Shown: positions 51,311 to 60,829, counted from the first letter of the stretch. The stretch is 64,000 nt of DNA from Bacteroidales bacterium Phil12 (GCA_002633275.1 NWBO01000053.1:52003-116002); one strand, 5' to 3'. Notes: generated by a model from the sequence alone, not told the origin. Program-made: numbers and translations.

Positions 51311-53161
51311 ATGTGTGGCATAGTAGGATACTTAGGAAATAAGCAGGCTTTTGATATTTTGATTAAAGGTTTGCATCGTTTGGAGTACAGAGGTTATGAC
51401 AGTGCAGGTGTAGCATTGATTGATGACAATGGAATTTTAAACGTCTATAAAACGAAAGGTAAAGTAAATAATTTAGAGCAATATTGTAAAGACAAAAATA
51501 TAAGCGGTACTGTGGGTATTGCTCACACTCGTTGGGCAACACATGGCGAACCTAATGACAAAAATGCTCATCCTCATTATTCCCAAAGTAAGAATTTAGC
51601 AATAATACACAACGGAATTATAGAAAACTACCTAACCTTGAAAACGTTTTTAATAAACAAAGGTTATGAGTTCAAGAGCGATACGGATACCGAAGTGGTG
51701 GTTCAATTCATAGAATATATTATGCAGTCGCAGAAATGTGATTTATATTCTGCTGTCACCCGCACTTTAACCCAACTTGTAGGTGCATACGCAATAGGTG
51801 TTGTAGAAAGAAATAATCCGAATTTGTTGATTGCTGCAAGAAAGGCTTCTCCACTTATTGTAGGTGTTGGAGATAATGAATATTTTCTTGGTTCAGATGC
51901 ATCTCCTATCATAGAATACACTAATAAGGTCATATATATCAATGATGAGCAAGTTGTCAAAATAGAACGAGGTAAAGAGATTGAAATCCACGATTTGAAA
52001 AATGTCAAACTTCAGCCCGTTATTAACGAAATAAGCCTATCGCTTGACGACATTGAAAAAGGCGGCTTTGAACATTTTATGCTTAAAGAAATATTTGAAC
52101 AACCTAAATCTCTTAGTCTTTGTATGAATGGTCGTTTGAACAAAGAGTTAAACGAAATAAAACTAAGTGCGATAACAGATTTTGGAGACAAGTTTGATAA
52201 ATGTCAAAGGATTGTGATAACGGCTTGTGGAACATCTTGGCATGCAGGTTTGATTGGTAAATATTTGTTTGAAAATCTATGTAGGATACCTGTCGAGATT
52301 GAGGTTGCAAGTGAGTTTCGTTATCGTGATCCTGTTATCTTGCCAAACGATATTCTTATAGCCATATCTCAATCTGGCGAAACTGCCGACACATTGGCTG
52401 CTATGGAATTGGCAAAGAAACAAGGTGCGTTTGTATTTGGTATCTGCAATGTTATCGGCTCATCTGTTGCACGTATGACAAATACAGGCGTTTATACACA
52501 TGCAGGCCCTGAAATAGGTGTGGCATCAACAAAAGCCTTTACAACACAAGTTGCAGTTTTGGTTATGACGGCCTTGGCTGTTGCAAAAAGAAGAAACTCC
52601 ATAAAAGATGAAGAATATCACAATATCGTTGAGGGATTATCCCACATTGAAGAAAAGATAAACAAGATACTTCAACAAGTAGAGCATATAAAAGATATTT
52701 CCAAGATATTCACATATGCCAAAAACTTTATTTATTTAGGCCGTGGCTACAATTATCCTGTAGCTATGGAAGGTGCGTTGAAATTAAAGGAAATATCGTA
52801 TATTCATGCCGAAGGTTATCCTGCTGCTGAAATGAAGCATGGTCCTATTGCTTTGATTGACGAAGAGATGCCAACGGTTGTTATTGCTCCTGACAACACG
52901 AATCATTTGTATCAAAAAGTTTTATCCAACGTTCAAGAGGTTAAAGCACGTAAAGGTCGTATAATCGCTATTGTGTGCGAGGGGGATGATGGTGTGGCAA
53001 AGAATGCAGACTACACAATAGAAATCCCAAAGACAGTTGCATGTTTGTCTCCGCTTCTTACTGTTATACCATTGCAATTGCTTTCTTATTACATCGCAGT
53101 TGCAAAAGGCAGAAATGTTGATCAGCCAAGAAACCTTGCAAAAAGTGTTACCGTAGAATAA
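51311..53161 (+). CDS. glmS: Glutamine-fructose-6-phosphate aminotransferase (isomerizing)
   Basis: GlmS makes glucosamine-6-phosphate, the first step toward UDP-GlcNAc. The 616-residue protein starts MCGIVGYLG, exposing the catalytic Cys2; the N-terminal glutaminase (with RWATHGEPN and HNGIIENY) is followed by two SIS domains (ITACGTSWHAG, SQSGETADTLAAM; YLGRGYNYPVAMEGALKLKE) and the C-terminal QPRNLAKSVTVE. The ATG at 51311 is required by the Cys2 mechanism. UDP-GlcNAc feeds peptidoglycan and the wecB product made at 18-19 kb. Confidence 0.98.
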   Translation: MCGIVGYLGNKQAFDILIKGLHRLEYRGYDSAGVALIDDNGILNVYKTKGKVNNLEQYCKDKNISGTVGIAHTRWATHGEPNDKNAHPHYSQSKNLAIIHNGIIENYLTLKTFLINKGYEFKSDTDTEVVVQFIEYIMQSQKCDLYSAVTRTLTQLVGAYAIGVVERNNPNLLIAARKASPLIVGVGDNEYFLGSDASPIIEYTNKVIYINDEQVVKIERGKEIEIHDLKNVKLQPVINEISLSLDDIEKGGFEHFMLKEIFEQPKSLSLCMNGRLNKELNEIKLSAITDFGDKFDKCQRIVITACGTSWHAGLIGKYLFENLCRIPVEIEVASEFRYRDPVILPNDILIAISQSGETADTLAAMELAKKQGAFVFGICNVIGSSVARMTNTGVYTHAGPEIGVASTKAFTTQVAVLVMTALAVAKRRNSIKDEEYHNIVEGLSHIEEKINKILQQVEHIKDISKIFTYAKNFIYLGRGYNYPVAMEGALKLKEISYIHAEGYPAAEMKHGPIALIDEEMPTVVIAPDNTNHLYQKVLSNVQEVKARKGRIIAIVCEGDDGVAKNADYTIEIPKTVACLSPLLTVIPLQLLSYYIAVAKGRNVDQPRNLAKSVTVE

Positions 53162-53220
53162 AGTTTTTATTCATCATCAAACACATACACATAAGACAAT
53201 TTGCAATAAAATACGTAATA

Positions 53221-53264
53221 AAAAATCAGTGCATAGTTGATTATGCACCGATTTTTTATTTTTT
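53221..53264 (+). terminator. Terminator after glmS
   Basis: AAAAATCAGTGCATA (53221-53235) pairs with TATGCACCGATTTTT (53242-53256) with one mismatch, followed by T-rich sequence. Confidence 0.9.
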
Positions 53265-53390
53265 CCCAAATATATGTTTGCCATTTCAAACTATGTTAAA
53301 TTTTCATTAGACTCACTTTAAATTCTTTATTAATCTTTCTCTGCATTTCCAATCCTTTTTTACATCCTTTTGCTTTCAAAACAGTTACAC

Positions 53391-53427
53391 AAAAAAGCAC
53401 GTTTGACAAATATCAGCCAACGTGCTT
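53391..53427 (-). terminator. Terminator after the M23 endopeptidase gene
   Basis: AAGCACGTT (53395-53403) pairs with AACGTGCTT (53419-53427). On the minus strand six T follow the stem. Confidence 0.85.
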
Positions 53428-53461
53428 AAATTTATTAATTATATTAATTAGAACATTTTAT

Positions 53462-54454
53462 TTATTTCACTTTAAGTTTTTGTCCTGCTTTGATTTTATT
53501 ACCTTTGATACCGTTAAGTTGGCAAAGTTTTTTGACTGTTGTGCCATTACGTTTAGCAATCTGAGACAAATTATCACCTTTTCTTACGGTAATAGTCTTA
53601 CCATTACCTGAACGGGTAGAACGTGTGCTGTTTTTGGAAGATTTTGCCAAACTCTTGGAAGAAACAGATGAACTCTTAGAATTGTATGTAGGTTTGAAAT
53701 CATTACGAGTCAGATTAAACATTTCGTTATCATCTTTCAACGTAAAGTCTGTAAAGTCTATCATGTGTTCAGGATTGATTGCCGCTCCCAAATATCTTAT
53801 CTCTAAATGTAGATGCGGACCGGAACTTCTTCCTGTTGAACCAACTAAGCCAATAACCTCACCAGCCTTAACTTTTTGATTAGGTTTTGAAGTTATCTTA
53901 GACATATGTCCATAATATGTTTCCAACCCGTTATCGTGTCTTACCACAACCAAATTACCGTAACCGCTACAATATTTCGCATAACGTACAACACCGTCAA
54001 ACATTGATTTTATAGGAGTACCACTACGCATTCCTATATCCGTACCATAGTGAAAACGCCTTCTTCTTGGTCCGAAATGAGATGTTACAGGACCTTCAAC
54101 AGGACAAGTATAATATTTCTTTGCTTTTTCATTTGTCAGACGGATTGGAATACTGCCTTGCATATTGGAATAATCAAATTTCTTCAAATAATGAACAACT
54201 TGATTATCAAAAGTCTCATAGACAATATCGCTTTCGTTTAGTGCAGCATCATCGTCATTGTCATCAAAGTTGGCAAATTCAATAAATTTCTGTCTATATT
54301 GAGCTGTGTCTTTCAAAATTCCAAGTGTGTAATCAGAACTTTCGTTTTCGACATTGGCTCTGTTTCTCATTGTTGCTCTGTCATGTACTTGTGCAAAAGC
54401 AAAGGCAGGTAAAGTAAGTAATGCAACAATCAAGATTTTCTTTGTTTTATTCAT
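53462..54454 (-). CDS. M23 family endopeptidase with LysM domain
   Basis: A 330-residue cell-wall endopeptidase. Signal peptide MNKTKKILIVALLTLPAFAFA, a spacer, then the M23/LytM domain (about 125-235) with the zinc ligands in FHYGTDIG and HLHLE, the GSPSGPR-like loop GRSSGPHLHLEI, a Ser/Lys/Thr-rich linker and a C-terminal LysM module (ITVRKGDNLSQIAKRNGT, VKKLCQLNGIKGNKIKAGQ) for peptidoglycan binding. The likely role is hydrolysis of peptide cross-links during growth or division. Own promoter at 54554-54585. Confidence 0.93.
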   Translation of the reverse strand: MNKTKKILIVALLTLPAFAFAQVHDRATMRNRANVENESSDYTLGILKDTAQYRQKFIEFANFDDNDDDAALNESDIVYETFDNQVVHYLKKFDYSNMQGSIPIRLTNEKAKKYYTCPVEGPVTSHFGPRRRRFHYGTDIGMRSGTPIKSMFDGVVRYAKYCSGYGNLVVVRHDNGLETYYGHMSKITSKPNQKVKAGEVIGLVGSTGRSSGPHLHLEIRYLGAAINPEHMIDFTDFTLKDDNEMFNLTRNDFKPTYNSKSSSVSSKSLAKSSKNSTRSTRSGNGKTITVRKGDNLSQIAKRNGTTVKKLCQLNGIKGNKIKAGQKLKVK

Positions 54455-54553
54455 AAGCGTCTTCCTAATTTATAGCGGTAAAAACAACCGATAAAGTTCA
54501 TAATCATACTACAAAAGCAATACCCTAAGCACCACTCCCATATTTCAAAGATG

Positions 54554-54585
54554 CAAAATTATAATTTTTTTCAACAACCACCAAA
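54554..54585 (-). promoter_or_regulatory. Promoter for the M23 endopeptidase gene
   Basis: On the minus strand TTTG (54585-54582), 20 bases, then TAATTTTG (54561-54554): an ideal Bacteroidota spacing, about 100 bases before the start codon. Confidence 0.7.
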
Positions 54586-54713
54586 TAAATCCCATCTTTT
54601 TTCACAAATAAATTGCAAATTAATTCTATATCGTATAGTTTTTATGTTTTATCACTTAGTCTTTTCAAGAAAAAAAATCAGTAAGAAAAATTTATTAATA
54701 TCAAACAACTGCA

Positions 54714-54841
54714 ATTTAGTGTTAAAGAGTTATAAATCATTATACACATCAGTAAAATTAGTGTTAATGATTAGTAAATTAGTGTTAAACATCAATAAAA
54801 TAGTTTCACTAATCAATACAGCTGTTTCTCATACCAATATA
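54714..54841. repeat. 21-base-period intergenic array, locus 11
   Basis: Six units with mixed cores: AATTAGTGTTAATGATTAGT next to AATTAGTGTTAAACATCAAT, then AATAGTTTCACTAATCAAT. Because the period is a multiple of three, a reading frame stays open across it and encodes a seven-residue repeat (like VLNINKI), which I take as a by-product. Confidence 0.85.
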
Positions 54842-54845
54842 ACAA

Positions 54846-54885
54846 ATAAAAAACGGAGAGATAAGTTTTTTATTACCCCTCCGTT
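54846..54885 (-). terminator. Terminator of the methylmalonyl-CoA decarboxylase operon
   Basis: AACGGAG (54852-54858) pairs with CTCCGTT (54879-54885); on the minus strand TTTTTTATT follows. Confidence 0.75.
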
Positions 54886-54924
54886 AAAAGAAACATTCTT
54901 ATTTATTAAGAATTTATTCTTATT

Positions 54925-56094
54925 TTATTTCAAGAATGCAAGCAAGATACCTGCTGCAACAGCACTTCCGATAACTCCCGATACATTTGGTCCCATTGCA
55001 TGCATCAACAAGTAATTGGTCTTGTCGTATTCCAAACCGACTGAATTGGAAACACGTGCAGCATCAGGAACAGCACTTACACCCGAATTACCGATAAGCG
55101 GGTTAATCTTATTACCCTCTTTTAGGAACAAGTTCATCAATTTAACAAACAATACTCCGAATGTTGTTGCGATAATGAACGAGAATGCTCCAAGGAAGAA
55201 TATACCTATACTCTTTGCCGTCAAGAATGTCGTTGCCTGAGTTGAACAACCTACCGTCAAACCTATCAGTATAGTACATATATTGATGATTGAGTTCGAT
55301 GCTTCGGTTGCCAAACGTTTGGTAACACCAGACTCTTTCAACAAATTACCAAAGAACAACATTCCCAACAATGGAATACCGGAAGGTACTATTGTACAAG
55401 TTAATAACAAACCTATGATAGGGAACATAATTTTTTCGGTTTTAGATACCTGACGAGGAGGTTTCATACGGATAAGTCTTTCTTTCTTTGTTGTAAGAAG
55501 TTTCATAATCGGCGGCTGAATAACTGGCACCAAAGCCATATAAGAATATGCCGATACCGCTATCGCTCCCATTAATTCAGGTGCCAACTGTGAAGAAATG
55601 AATATGGCTGTCGGGCCGTCTGCACCACCGATGATACCTATCGCACCTGCTTCGTTTGGAGCAAAGCCTAATGCCAATGCTGCCGTATAAGCACCGAAGA
55701 TACCGAATTGTGCCGCAGCACCTATCCACATTAACTTCGGATTGGACAACAATGCCGAAAAGTCGGTCATAGCACCAATACCCAAGAAAATCAACGGTGG
55801 ATACCAACCGTTTTGTACTCCGTGATATAAGTAATGTAATACCGAACCGTCTTCGTATATACCTATTTTCAGACCGGGAAAGAACGGTATATTACCAATC
55901 AACATACCAAATCCGATAGGTACCAACAACAACGGCTCATATTCTTTTTTAATACCGAGAAATATGAATATACATCCGATGATAATCATCGCAATATGTC
56001 CTATTGTGAAGTTGGCAAAGGACGTATAATTGATGAATTGAAGAAATTGATCTTGGACAAATTCCAAGAAACCCATTTGTGCTTGAAGTAACAT
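54925..56094 (-). CDS. mmdB: Sodium-translocating decarboxylase beta subunit
   Basis: A 389-residue membrane protein of the OadB/MmdB/GcdB family, which decarboxylates carboxybiotin and pumps Na+ out. About nine to ten hydrophobic segments; conserved GGADGPTAIF, LTVGCSTQA and NSGVSAVPDAARVSN carry the residues linked to Na+ passage. Last gene of the operon, 16 bases after the biotin carrier. Confidence 0.94.
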   Translation of the reverse strand: MLLQAQMGFLEFVQDQFLQFINYTSFANFTIGHIAMIIIGCIFIFLGIKKEYEPLLLVPIGFGMLIGNIPFFPGLKIGIYEDGSVLHYLYHGVQNGWYPPLIFLGIGAMTDFSALLSNPKLMWIGAAAQFGIFGAYTAALALGFAPNEAGAIGIIGGADGPTAIFISSQLAPELMGAIAVSAYSYMALVPVIQPPIMKLLTTKKERLIRMKPPRQVSKTEKIMFPIIGLLLTCTIVPSGIPLLGMLFFGNLLKESGVTKRLATEASNSIINICTILIGLTVGCSTQATTFLTAKSIGIFFLGAFSFIIATTFGVLFVKLMNLFLKEGNKINPLIGNSGVSAVPDAARVSNSVGLEYDKTNYLLMHAMGPNVSGVIGSAVAAGILLAFLK

Positions 56095-56110
56095 AATATG
56101 TGTCTCCTTC

Positions 56111-56557
56111 CTATCCTATGATTACAAGGGTCTCGGCTTCCATAACCACATCCCCTTTTCTTACTTTTACTTGTTTAACAACACCATCGCACTCGGCATT
56201 GATTTCGTTTTCCATTTTCATGGCTTCCAATAAAACCAATTTCTGTCCTTGTTTAACCGTATCGCCTTCGTTTACATATACGTCTAATATCGTACCAGGT
56301 AACGGAGTTTTTACTGTTGTTCCACTTGCTGCCGGCGTGCTTGGTTTTGGAGTGCTTGCAGCAGCCGTTGGTGTAGGTTTTGCAACAGGACGTGGTTTCG
56401 GTGTTTGTTTAACCTCTCTATCCACCTCAACTTTGTACGGCGTTCCATTAAGTTCCAATTCTATGACTTGTCCTTCAACGTTGTTAATATCCACAGAATA
56501 ACTATTGCCGTTTATCTTAAATTTATAATTTTTCATTTTACAATAATCTTTTAACAA
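56111..56557 (-). CDS. mmdC: Biotin carrier subunit of methylmalonyl-CoA decarboxylase
   Basis: A 148-residue carrier. The C-terminal 75 residues are a biotinyl domain with the AMKMEN motif; a Pro/Ala-rich swivel (about 50-75, KPRPVAKPTPTAAAS) links it to a small N-terminal domain that should contact the alpha or delta subunit. It ferries carboxylate from MmdA to MmdB. Confidence 0.93.
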   Translation of the reverse strand: MLKDYCKMKNYKFKINGNSYSVDINNVEGQVIELELNGTPYKVEVDREVKQTPKPRPVAKPTPTAAASTPKPSTPAASGTTVKTPLPGTILDVYVNEGDTVKQGQKLVLLEAMKMENEINAECDGVVKQVKVRKGDVVMEAETLVIIG

Positions 56558-56590
56558 TTATTTATCAATTGTCCTAATTAATACTTCTTT

Positions 56591-57505
56591 TTAACGTCTA
56601 TATACATTCATATTATGAACCTTGCTGCTCCAAGGAGAGTAACGTTTTTCAACTTTTACTATCGTAAGGACAGTATTCTCCTCGTCGTGCAACTCATCGT
56701 TATACAAATGTATTGCTGCCGATATTGCTGCCAAAGATTCTCCCGAAAGATTTCCACCGGCCTTAAATTCTTGTGCGATTTCTTTTCTTTCTTGTTTATT
56801 TGTAACAGTTGCTTTTGATTTCTTGCTTTGTGCAGCATGCAATGCACGAGCAAATCCCATAAGAACGATAGATATCACCACCAAAGCAAAAAATACCGTT
56901 CCCATTGCAATAACAGTCAAACCTACACCGAAAGAATCGTGTTTTGCTATTTCTTCGGATTTCTTAGGCACATTATAAAGCATATAAGCGGCTCTATCCG
57001 TTGATACAGTGTCAATCTTAATATTTGCAAAACCATACGAACAATCGATATTGAACACATTGTATCCCGAAGCACTTGCTCCTGCAATATACAAACGTCT
57101 TGTCTGTTCATCGTATGAGAATGCCGAAGCCGAACCTGCAAATTTCGGAGAAGTATAGATACTGTTGCCGTTTATGTCTGTGATTTCAAAATAGCAAGAA
57201 TCACGATTGGAAGCCAAAAACATTACCTTTTGTTCATAAATGGCAACACTCATCGGACGATAAATAAATTGCTTATCGTGGCGACCTCTAACATTATCGA
57301 CTTGAATGGATTTTGCAACCTCATAACCGTCCGCAGTTCTTTTAAGTATGGCAATCATATTTTCGGGTTCGTTTATAACTGCCATTGTCTGCGTTTTGTT
57401 ATCCACCGCAAAAGATTGTGGGATAAGCGGGTCGGTTTGTGCAAAAGCACTTCCACTTATCAACACAAAGCATATCGCAATGAATTGTTTTATTCTTTTA
57501 TTCAT
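56591..57505 (-). CDS. OadG-type gamma/delta subunit with an added N-terminal periplasmic domain
   Basis: A 304-residue protein. The membrane anchor is at about 195-215 (VGLTVIAMGTVFFALVVISIVLM), followed by a charged cytoplasmic tail, as in OadG/MmdD. In front is a signal peptide (MNKRIKQFIAICFVLISGSAFAQ) and about 165 residues of beta-rich periplasmic sequence (SVAIYEQKVMFLASNRDS, RRLYIAGASASGYNVF), not present in the 80-residue OadG of other phyla. It assembles the decarboxylase complex; the extra domain is of unknown role. Confidence 0.85.
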   Translation of the reverse strand: MNKRIKQFIAICFVLISGSAFAQTDPLIPQSFAVDNKTQTMAVINEPENMIAILKRTADGYEVAKSIQVDNVRGRHDKQFIYRPMSVAIYEQKVMFLASNRDSCYFEITDINGNSIYTSPKFAGSASAFSYDEQTRRLYIAGASASGYNVFNIDCSYGFANIKIDTVSTDRAAYMLYNVPKKSEEIAKHDSFGVGLTVIAMGTVFFALVVISIVLMGFARALHAAQSKKSKATVTNKQERKEIAQEFKAGGNLSGESLAAISAAIHLYNDELHDEENTVLTIVKVEKRYSPWSSKVHNMNVYRR

Positions 57506-57517
57506 TTTATCAATGTA

Positions 57518-59077
57518 TTAAAGTGGAATATTATCATGTTTTTTCATCGGATTGCTATCCTTCTTCGTTGCCAAAGCCTGTAATGCACGAATAACGCGGA
57601 AACGAGTGTTGCGAGGCTCTATTACATCGTCAATATAGCCATATTTAGCCGCATTGTAAGGATTTGCAAATTTGTCGTTATATTCCTGCTCTTTTTCAGC
57701 AATAAATTTAGCCTTAGCTTCTTCGTCTTCCATTTTCTTCAATTCACTGCCATAAAGAATTGCAGCTGCTCCACTCGCACCCATAACTGCGATTTGTGCA
57801 GTAGGCCAAGCATAGTTTATATCGCCACGCAATTGTTTGCTGGACATAACGTCATGTGCACCACCATAAGATTTTCTAAGAGTAACGGTAACTTTTGGAA
57901 CTGTTGCCTCTCCATATGCGAACAACATCTTTGCACCATGCAATATAATTCCGCCATATTCCTGACCTGTTCCAGGTAAGAATCCCGGTACATCAACAAA
58001 TGTTATGATAGGAATATTGAAAGCATCGCAGAAACGAACAAATCTTGCTCCTTTTCTTGAACCATTGATGTCCAAAACACCTGCCATAAAGTTTGGCTGA
58101 TTGGCAACAATTCCGACACTCATACCATTCATGCGAGCAAAACCTACAACAACGTTTTTAGCAAAATTCTCATGAACTTCAAAGAACTCTCCATTATCCA
58201 CAACAGCAGTAATAACGTCTTTTACGTTGTATGGCTGGTTTGGATTTTCAGGTATTATGCTGTTAAGAGAATCTTCCAAACGGTCAATAGGGTCGTTGCA
58301 ATCTACAACAGGTGCTTCTTCCAAATTGTTAGAAGGCAAATAAGATACAAGTTTTCTTATCTTCTGCAATCCTTCCCGTTCGTTTTCAACAACGAAATGA
58401 GCAACACCGCTCTTGGTTGCATGAACATTTGCTCCACCTAAGTTTGCCTCTGTAACGGTTTCTCCAGTAACAGTCTTAACAACCTTTGGTCCTGTAACGA
58501 ACATATATGAATTTTCTTTATCCATCATAATGAAGTCCGTCAAAGCAGGAGAATAAACAGCACCACCGGCACAAGGTCCGAAGATTGCACTAATCTGAGG
58601 TATAACACCACTCGCCAATATATTTCTTTCAAATATCTCTGCATAACCTGCAAGTGAATTAACACCTTCTTGAATACGTGCTCCACCAGAATCATTCAAT
58701 CCGATGACAGGTGCTCCAACCTTCATCGCTTGATCCATTACCTTGCATATTTTCTTTGCAAAACTCTCACTCAATGAACCTCCAAAAACCGTGAAGTCCT
58801 GAGAAAAAACATATACCAATCTGCCATCTATCGTGCCATATCCAGTAACAACACCATCAGAAAGAAATTCTTTCTTTTCCATACCAAAATTGGTACAACG
58901 ATGAGTTACGAACATATCAAATTCTTCAAAACTTCCTTCGTCCAAGAGCAAATCAATTCTCTCTCTTGCCGTAAGTTTGCCTTTTGAGTGTTGAGACTCT
59001 ATTCTTTTCTCTCCGCCACCTAATTTGGCTTTTACTCTAAGGTCTAACAACTCTTTTATTTTTTCTTCAAATGCCAT
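57518..59077 (-). CDS. mmdA: Methylmalonyl-CoA decarboxylase alpha subunit (carboxyltransferase)
   Basis: A 519-residue carboxyltransferase that moves CO2 from (S)-methylmalonyl-CoA to the biotin of MmdC, giving propionyl-CoA. Motifs: [75 protein letters not shown] and [12 protein letters not shown]. It lies between the epimerase gene (17 bases upstream) and the OadG gene. It is related to the carboxyltransferase at 33542 but clearly diverged. Confidence 0.94.
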   Translation of the reverse strand: MAFEEKIKELLDLRVKAKLGGGEKRIESQHSKGKLTARERIDLLLDEGSFEEFDMFVTHRCTNFGMEKKEFLSDGVVTGYGTIDGRLVYVFSQDFTVFGGSLSESFAKKICKVMDQAMKVGAPVIGLNDSGGARIQEGVNSLAGYAEIFERNILASGVIPQISAIFGPCAGGAVYSPALTDFIMMDKENSYMFVTGPKVVKTVTGETVTEANLGGANVHATKSGVAHFVVENEREGLQKIRKLVSYLPSNNLEEAPVVDCNDPIDRLEDSLNSIIPENPNQPYNVKDVITAVVDNGEFFEVHENFAKNVVVGFARMNGMSVGIVANQPNFMAGVLDINGSRKGARFVRFCDAFNIPIITFVDVPGFLPGTGQEYGGIILHGAKMLFAYGEATVPKVTVTLRKSYGGAHDVMSSKQLRGDINYAWPTAQIAVMGASGAAAILYGSELKKMEDEEAKAKFIAEKEQEYNDKFANPYNAAKYGYIDDVIEPRNTRFRVIRALQALATKKDSNPMKKHDNIPL

Positions 59078-59094
59078 AGTGATATTTGTTTTTT

Positions 59095-59499
59095 TTATTT
59101 TTTACAACAAAATTCAGTTAAAACACCAAGTGTTGATTTAGGGTGTAAAAAGCCTATCATCAATTCTTCTGCACCTTTTCTTGAATGTTCGTCAATCAAA
59201 CGTACGCCTTTTTCCTTTGCTTCATTCAATGCTTGGTCTGTATCTTCCACTGCAAAAGCGATATGATGTACGCCAGGACCTTTTTTCTCTATGAATTTAG
59301 CGATAGGGCTGTCTTCACTTGTTGCTTCCAACAATTCTATTTTTACTTCTCCGATTTTCAAGAAAGCAGTTTTTACCTTTTGGTCTGCTACTTCTTCTAT
59401 ATTGTAGCATTTCAATCCGATAACGTTTTCCCAATACTCAATAGCTGCTTGTAAATTCTCAACAGCTATACCGATGTGTTCAATGTGTGTAGGTTTCAT
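59095..59499 (-). CDS. mce: Methylmalonyl-CoA epimerase
   Basis: A 134-residue VOC-fold enzyme interconverting (R)- and (S)-methylmalonyl-Co[57 protein letters not shown] and the metal His/Glu ligands are present. As first gene of the operon it supplies the decarboxylase with its substrate, linking methylmalonyl-CoA mutase (not here) to propionate formation. Confidence 0.95.
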   Translation of the reverse strand: MKPTHIEHIGIAVENLQAAIEYWENVIGLKCYNIEEVADQKVKTAFLKIGEVKIELLEATSEDSPIAKFIEKKGPGVHHIAFAVEDTDQALNEAKEKGVRLIDEHSRKGAEELMIGFLHPKSTLGVLTEFCCKK

Positions 59500-59542
59500 C
59501 TTTTCTTTTTAATTTAATTGTTTTTTATATTTATTTCTTATC

Positions 59543-59634
59543 GTTTCACTAATGTGCGATACTATTTTATTAATCACTCACACTAATTTACTAATGTTTA
59601 ATACTAATTAAACAGTGTTTAACACTATTTTGTC
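59543..59634. repeat. 21-base-period intergenic array, locus 12
   Basis: Four units (TTTCACTAATGTGCGATACT, TTATTAATCACTCACACTAA, TTTACTAATGTTTAATACTA, AACAGTGTTTAACACTAT) between the epimerase and DUF4837 genes. Confidence 0.8.
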
Positions 59635-59649
59635 AAAAAGCCTTATTTT

Positions 59650-60669
59650 TTATTTCACCTCTCTATTCAACCCATAGACAATAGATTCCAACTGCATAAG
59701 TAAATCACGCTTGGATTTCTTAGGCGAGTACAAAAAACAATCTATCATAACAAAATCTTTGGTCGTAGGATTTTGAAAGACGTAATTAACAAAAGGACCT
59801 CCCATAAAATCCCCGAACAAACGCCAAAGTCCTCGATTTTCAATCATAACTATACCGTTGATTTTAACAGTATCGGTTGAAATATCGAAATGTTTTTCCT
59901 CCGTCCCCATATATGAACCTTCCGCAGGTCCCGGTATATATTTCTTTGCGATTTGATTTCTTATGTCTATGATTTTACTTTTATCGAACAAATTCTGCGA
60001 AGTAAATGGCATTTTGTATATCATCACATTGTAACTTTCATTCTTGGTCTCCTTACGTAGCCAAAAAAAATCGTCAGTTTGTTTTGCCAAATAAAAATCG
60101 TTGGATATAGGGAGTTTTATATCAAAAGTCTTTTGAATTTTCTTAACGACCTCAACATTTTCATCACGTTTGTAAGCATTGAAAATTCTATCGTGTTCGT
60201 TTTTGTAATATTGGTATTTTATGGTAGGGTAAAAACGGGTAAGGATTGCAAACAAAGAGTCTCTGTTATCCACCATAAGTTTGTAGATTGCCTGCGGATA
60301 AACACGCTTATTTATCTCTTGATACATTTGGTTCGGGTTACCTGCTTTCATATCGATAATCAAAATATTTCTATGCTTTTGCAACATTTCCGAATTGACA
60401 TATCCTTCGGTTCGCAAGTGTATAACGTCAAACAAAGGCTCGTTTTGATTTACCCCTTTCTGTGTTTTTTGAAAATTAAATAATATTGAATCTTTCAAAT
60501 CGCCTTTATACAATTCGTCCGGGGCAACCACCAACATCTCCAACGTCTTTCCGCTTGAAGAAGGCAGACCTTGTGTAAGTTTTTCCTTTGTCGATAATTC
60601 TTTTCCGCAACCCGCAAACAATATACTGCCGAGTACAATCGCAGAAAAACAATTTAATATCCTTGCCAT
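59650..60669 (-). CDS. DUF4837 family lipoprotein
   Basis: A 339-residue lipoprotein (signal MARILNCFSAIVLGSILFAG, lipobox LFAGC). The conserved stretches IENRGLWRLFGDFMGGPFVN, FVMIDCFLYSPKKSKRDLL and the N-terminal GKTLEMLVVAPDELY match the Bacteroidota DUF4837 family. The function is unknown; some members are essential or near-essential in screens of gut Bacteroidota, which I cannot test here. A -7 element lies upstream (60695-60702). Confidence 0.82.
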   Translation of the reverse strand: MARILNCFSAIVLGSILFAGCGKELSTKEKLTQGLPSSSGKTLEMLVVAPDELYKGDLKDSILFNFQKTQKGVNQNEPLFDVIHLRTEGYVNSEMLQKHRNILIIDMKAGNPNQMYQEINKRVYPQAIYKLMVDNRDSLFAILTRFYPTIKYQYYKNEHDRIFNAYKRDENVEVVKKIQKTFDIKLPISNDFYLAKQTDDFFWLRKETKNESYNVMIYKMPFTSQNLFDKSKIIDIRNQIAKKYIPGPAEGSYMGTEEKHFDISTDTVKINGIVMIENRGLWRLFGDFMGGPFVNYVFQNPTTKDFVMIDCFLYSPKKSKRDLLMQLESIVYGLNREVK

Positions 60670-60694
60670 ACCCTGTTACTTAAAAATCAGGCTG

Positions 60695-60702
60695 CAAATT
60701 TA
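60695..60702 (-). promoter_or_regulatory. -7 element for the DUF4837 gene
   Basis: TAAATTTG on the minus strand, 26 bases before the start codon. Confidence 0.55.
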
Positions 60703-60829
60703 CAGTTTTTTTTGTAAAAATCCTCGATTTATCCATTTTTATTTGTTTTCAAACACAAAAAATACAAATCGAAAGTTTTTTTTCAACTGTAAATATGCAG
60801 CCTTTTGTTTATGTTTGACTATCGAACAA

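Noticed and set aside
54551..55015. Open reading frame of 154 codons with a heptad repeat
   Set aside because: It runs through the 21-base array and the operon terminator into the antisense of mmdB; the heptads follow from the repeat period, not from coding selection.
17876..59634. The 21-base arrays as a CRISPR
   Set aside because: Units are contiguous and degenerate, with no unique spacers, and there are no cas genes.
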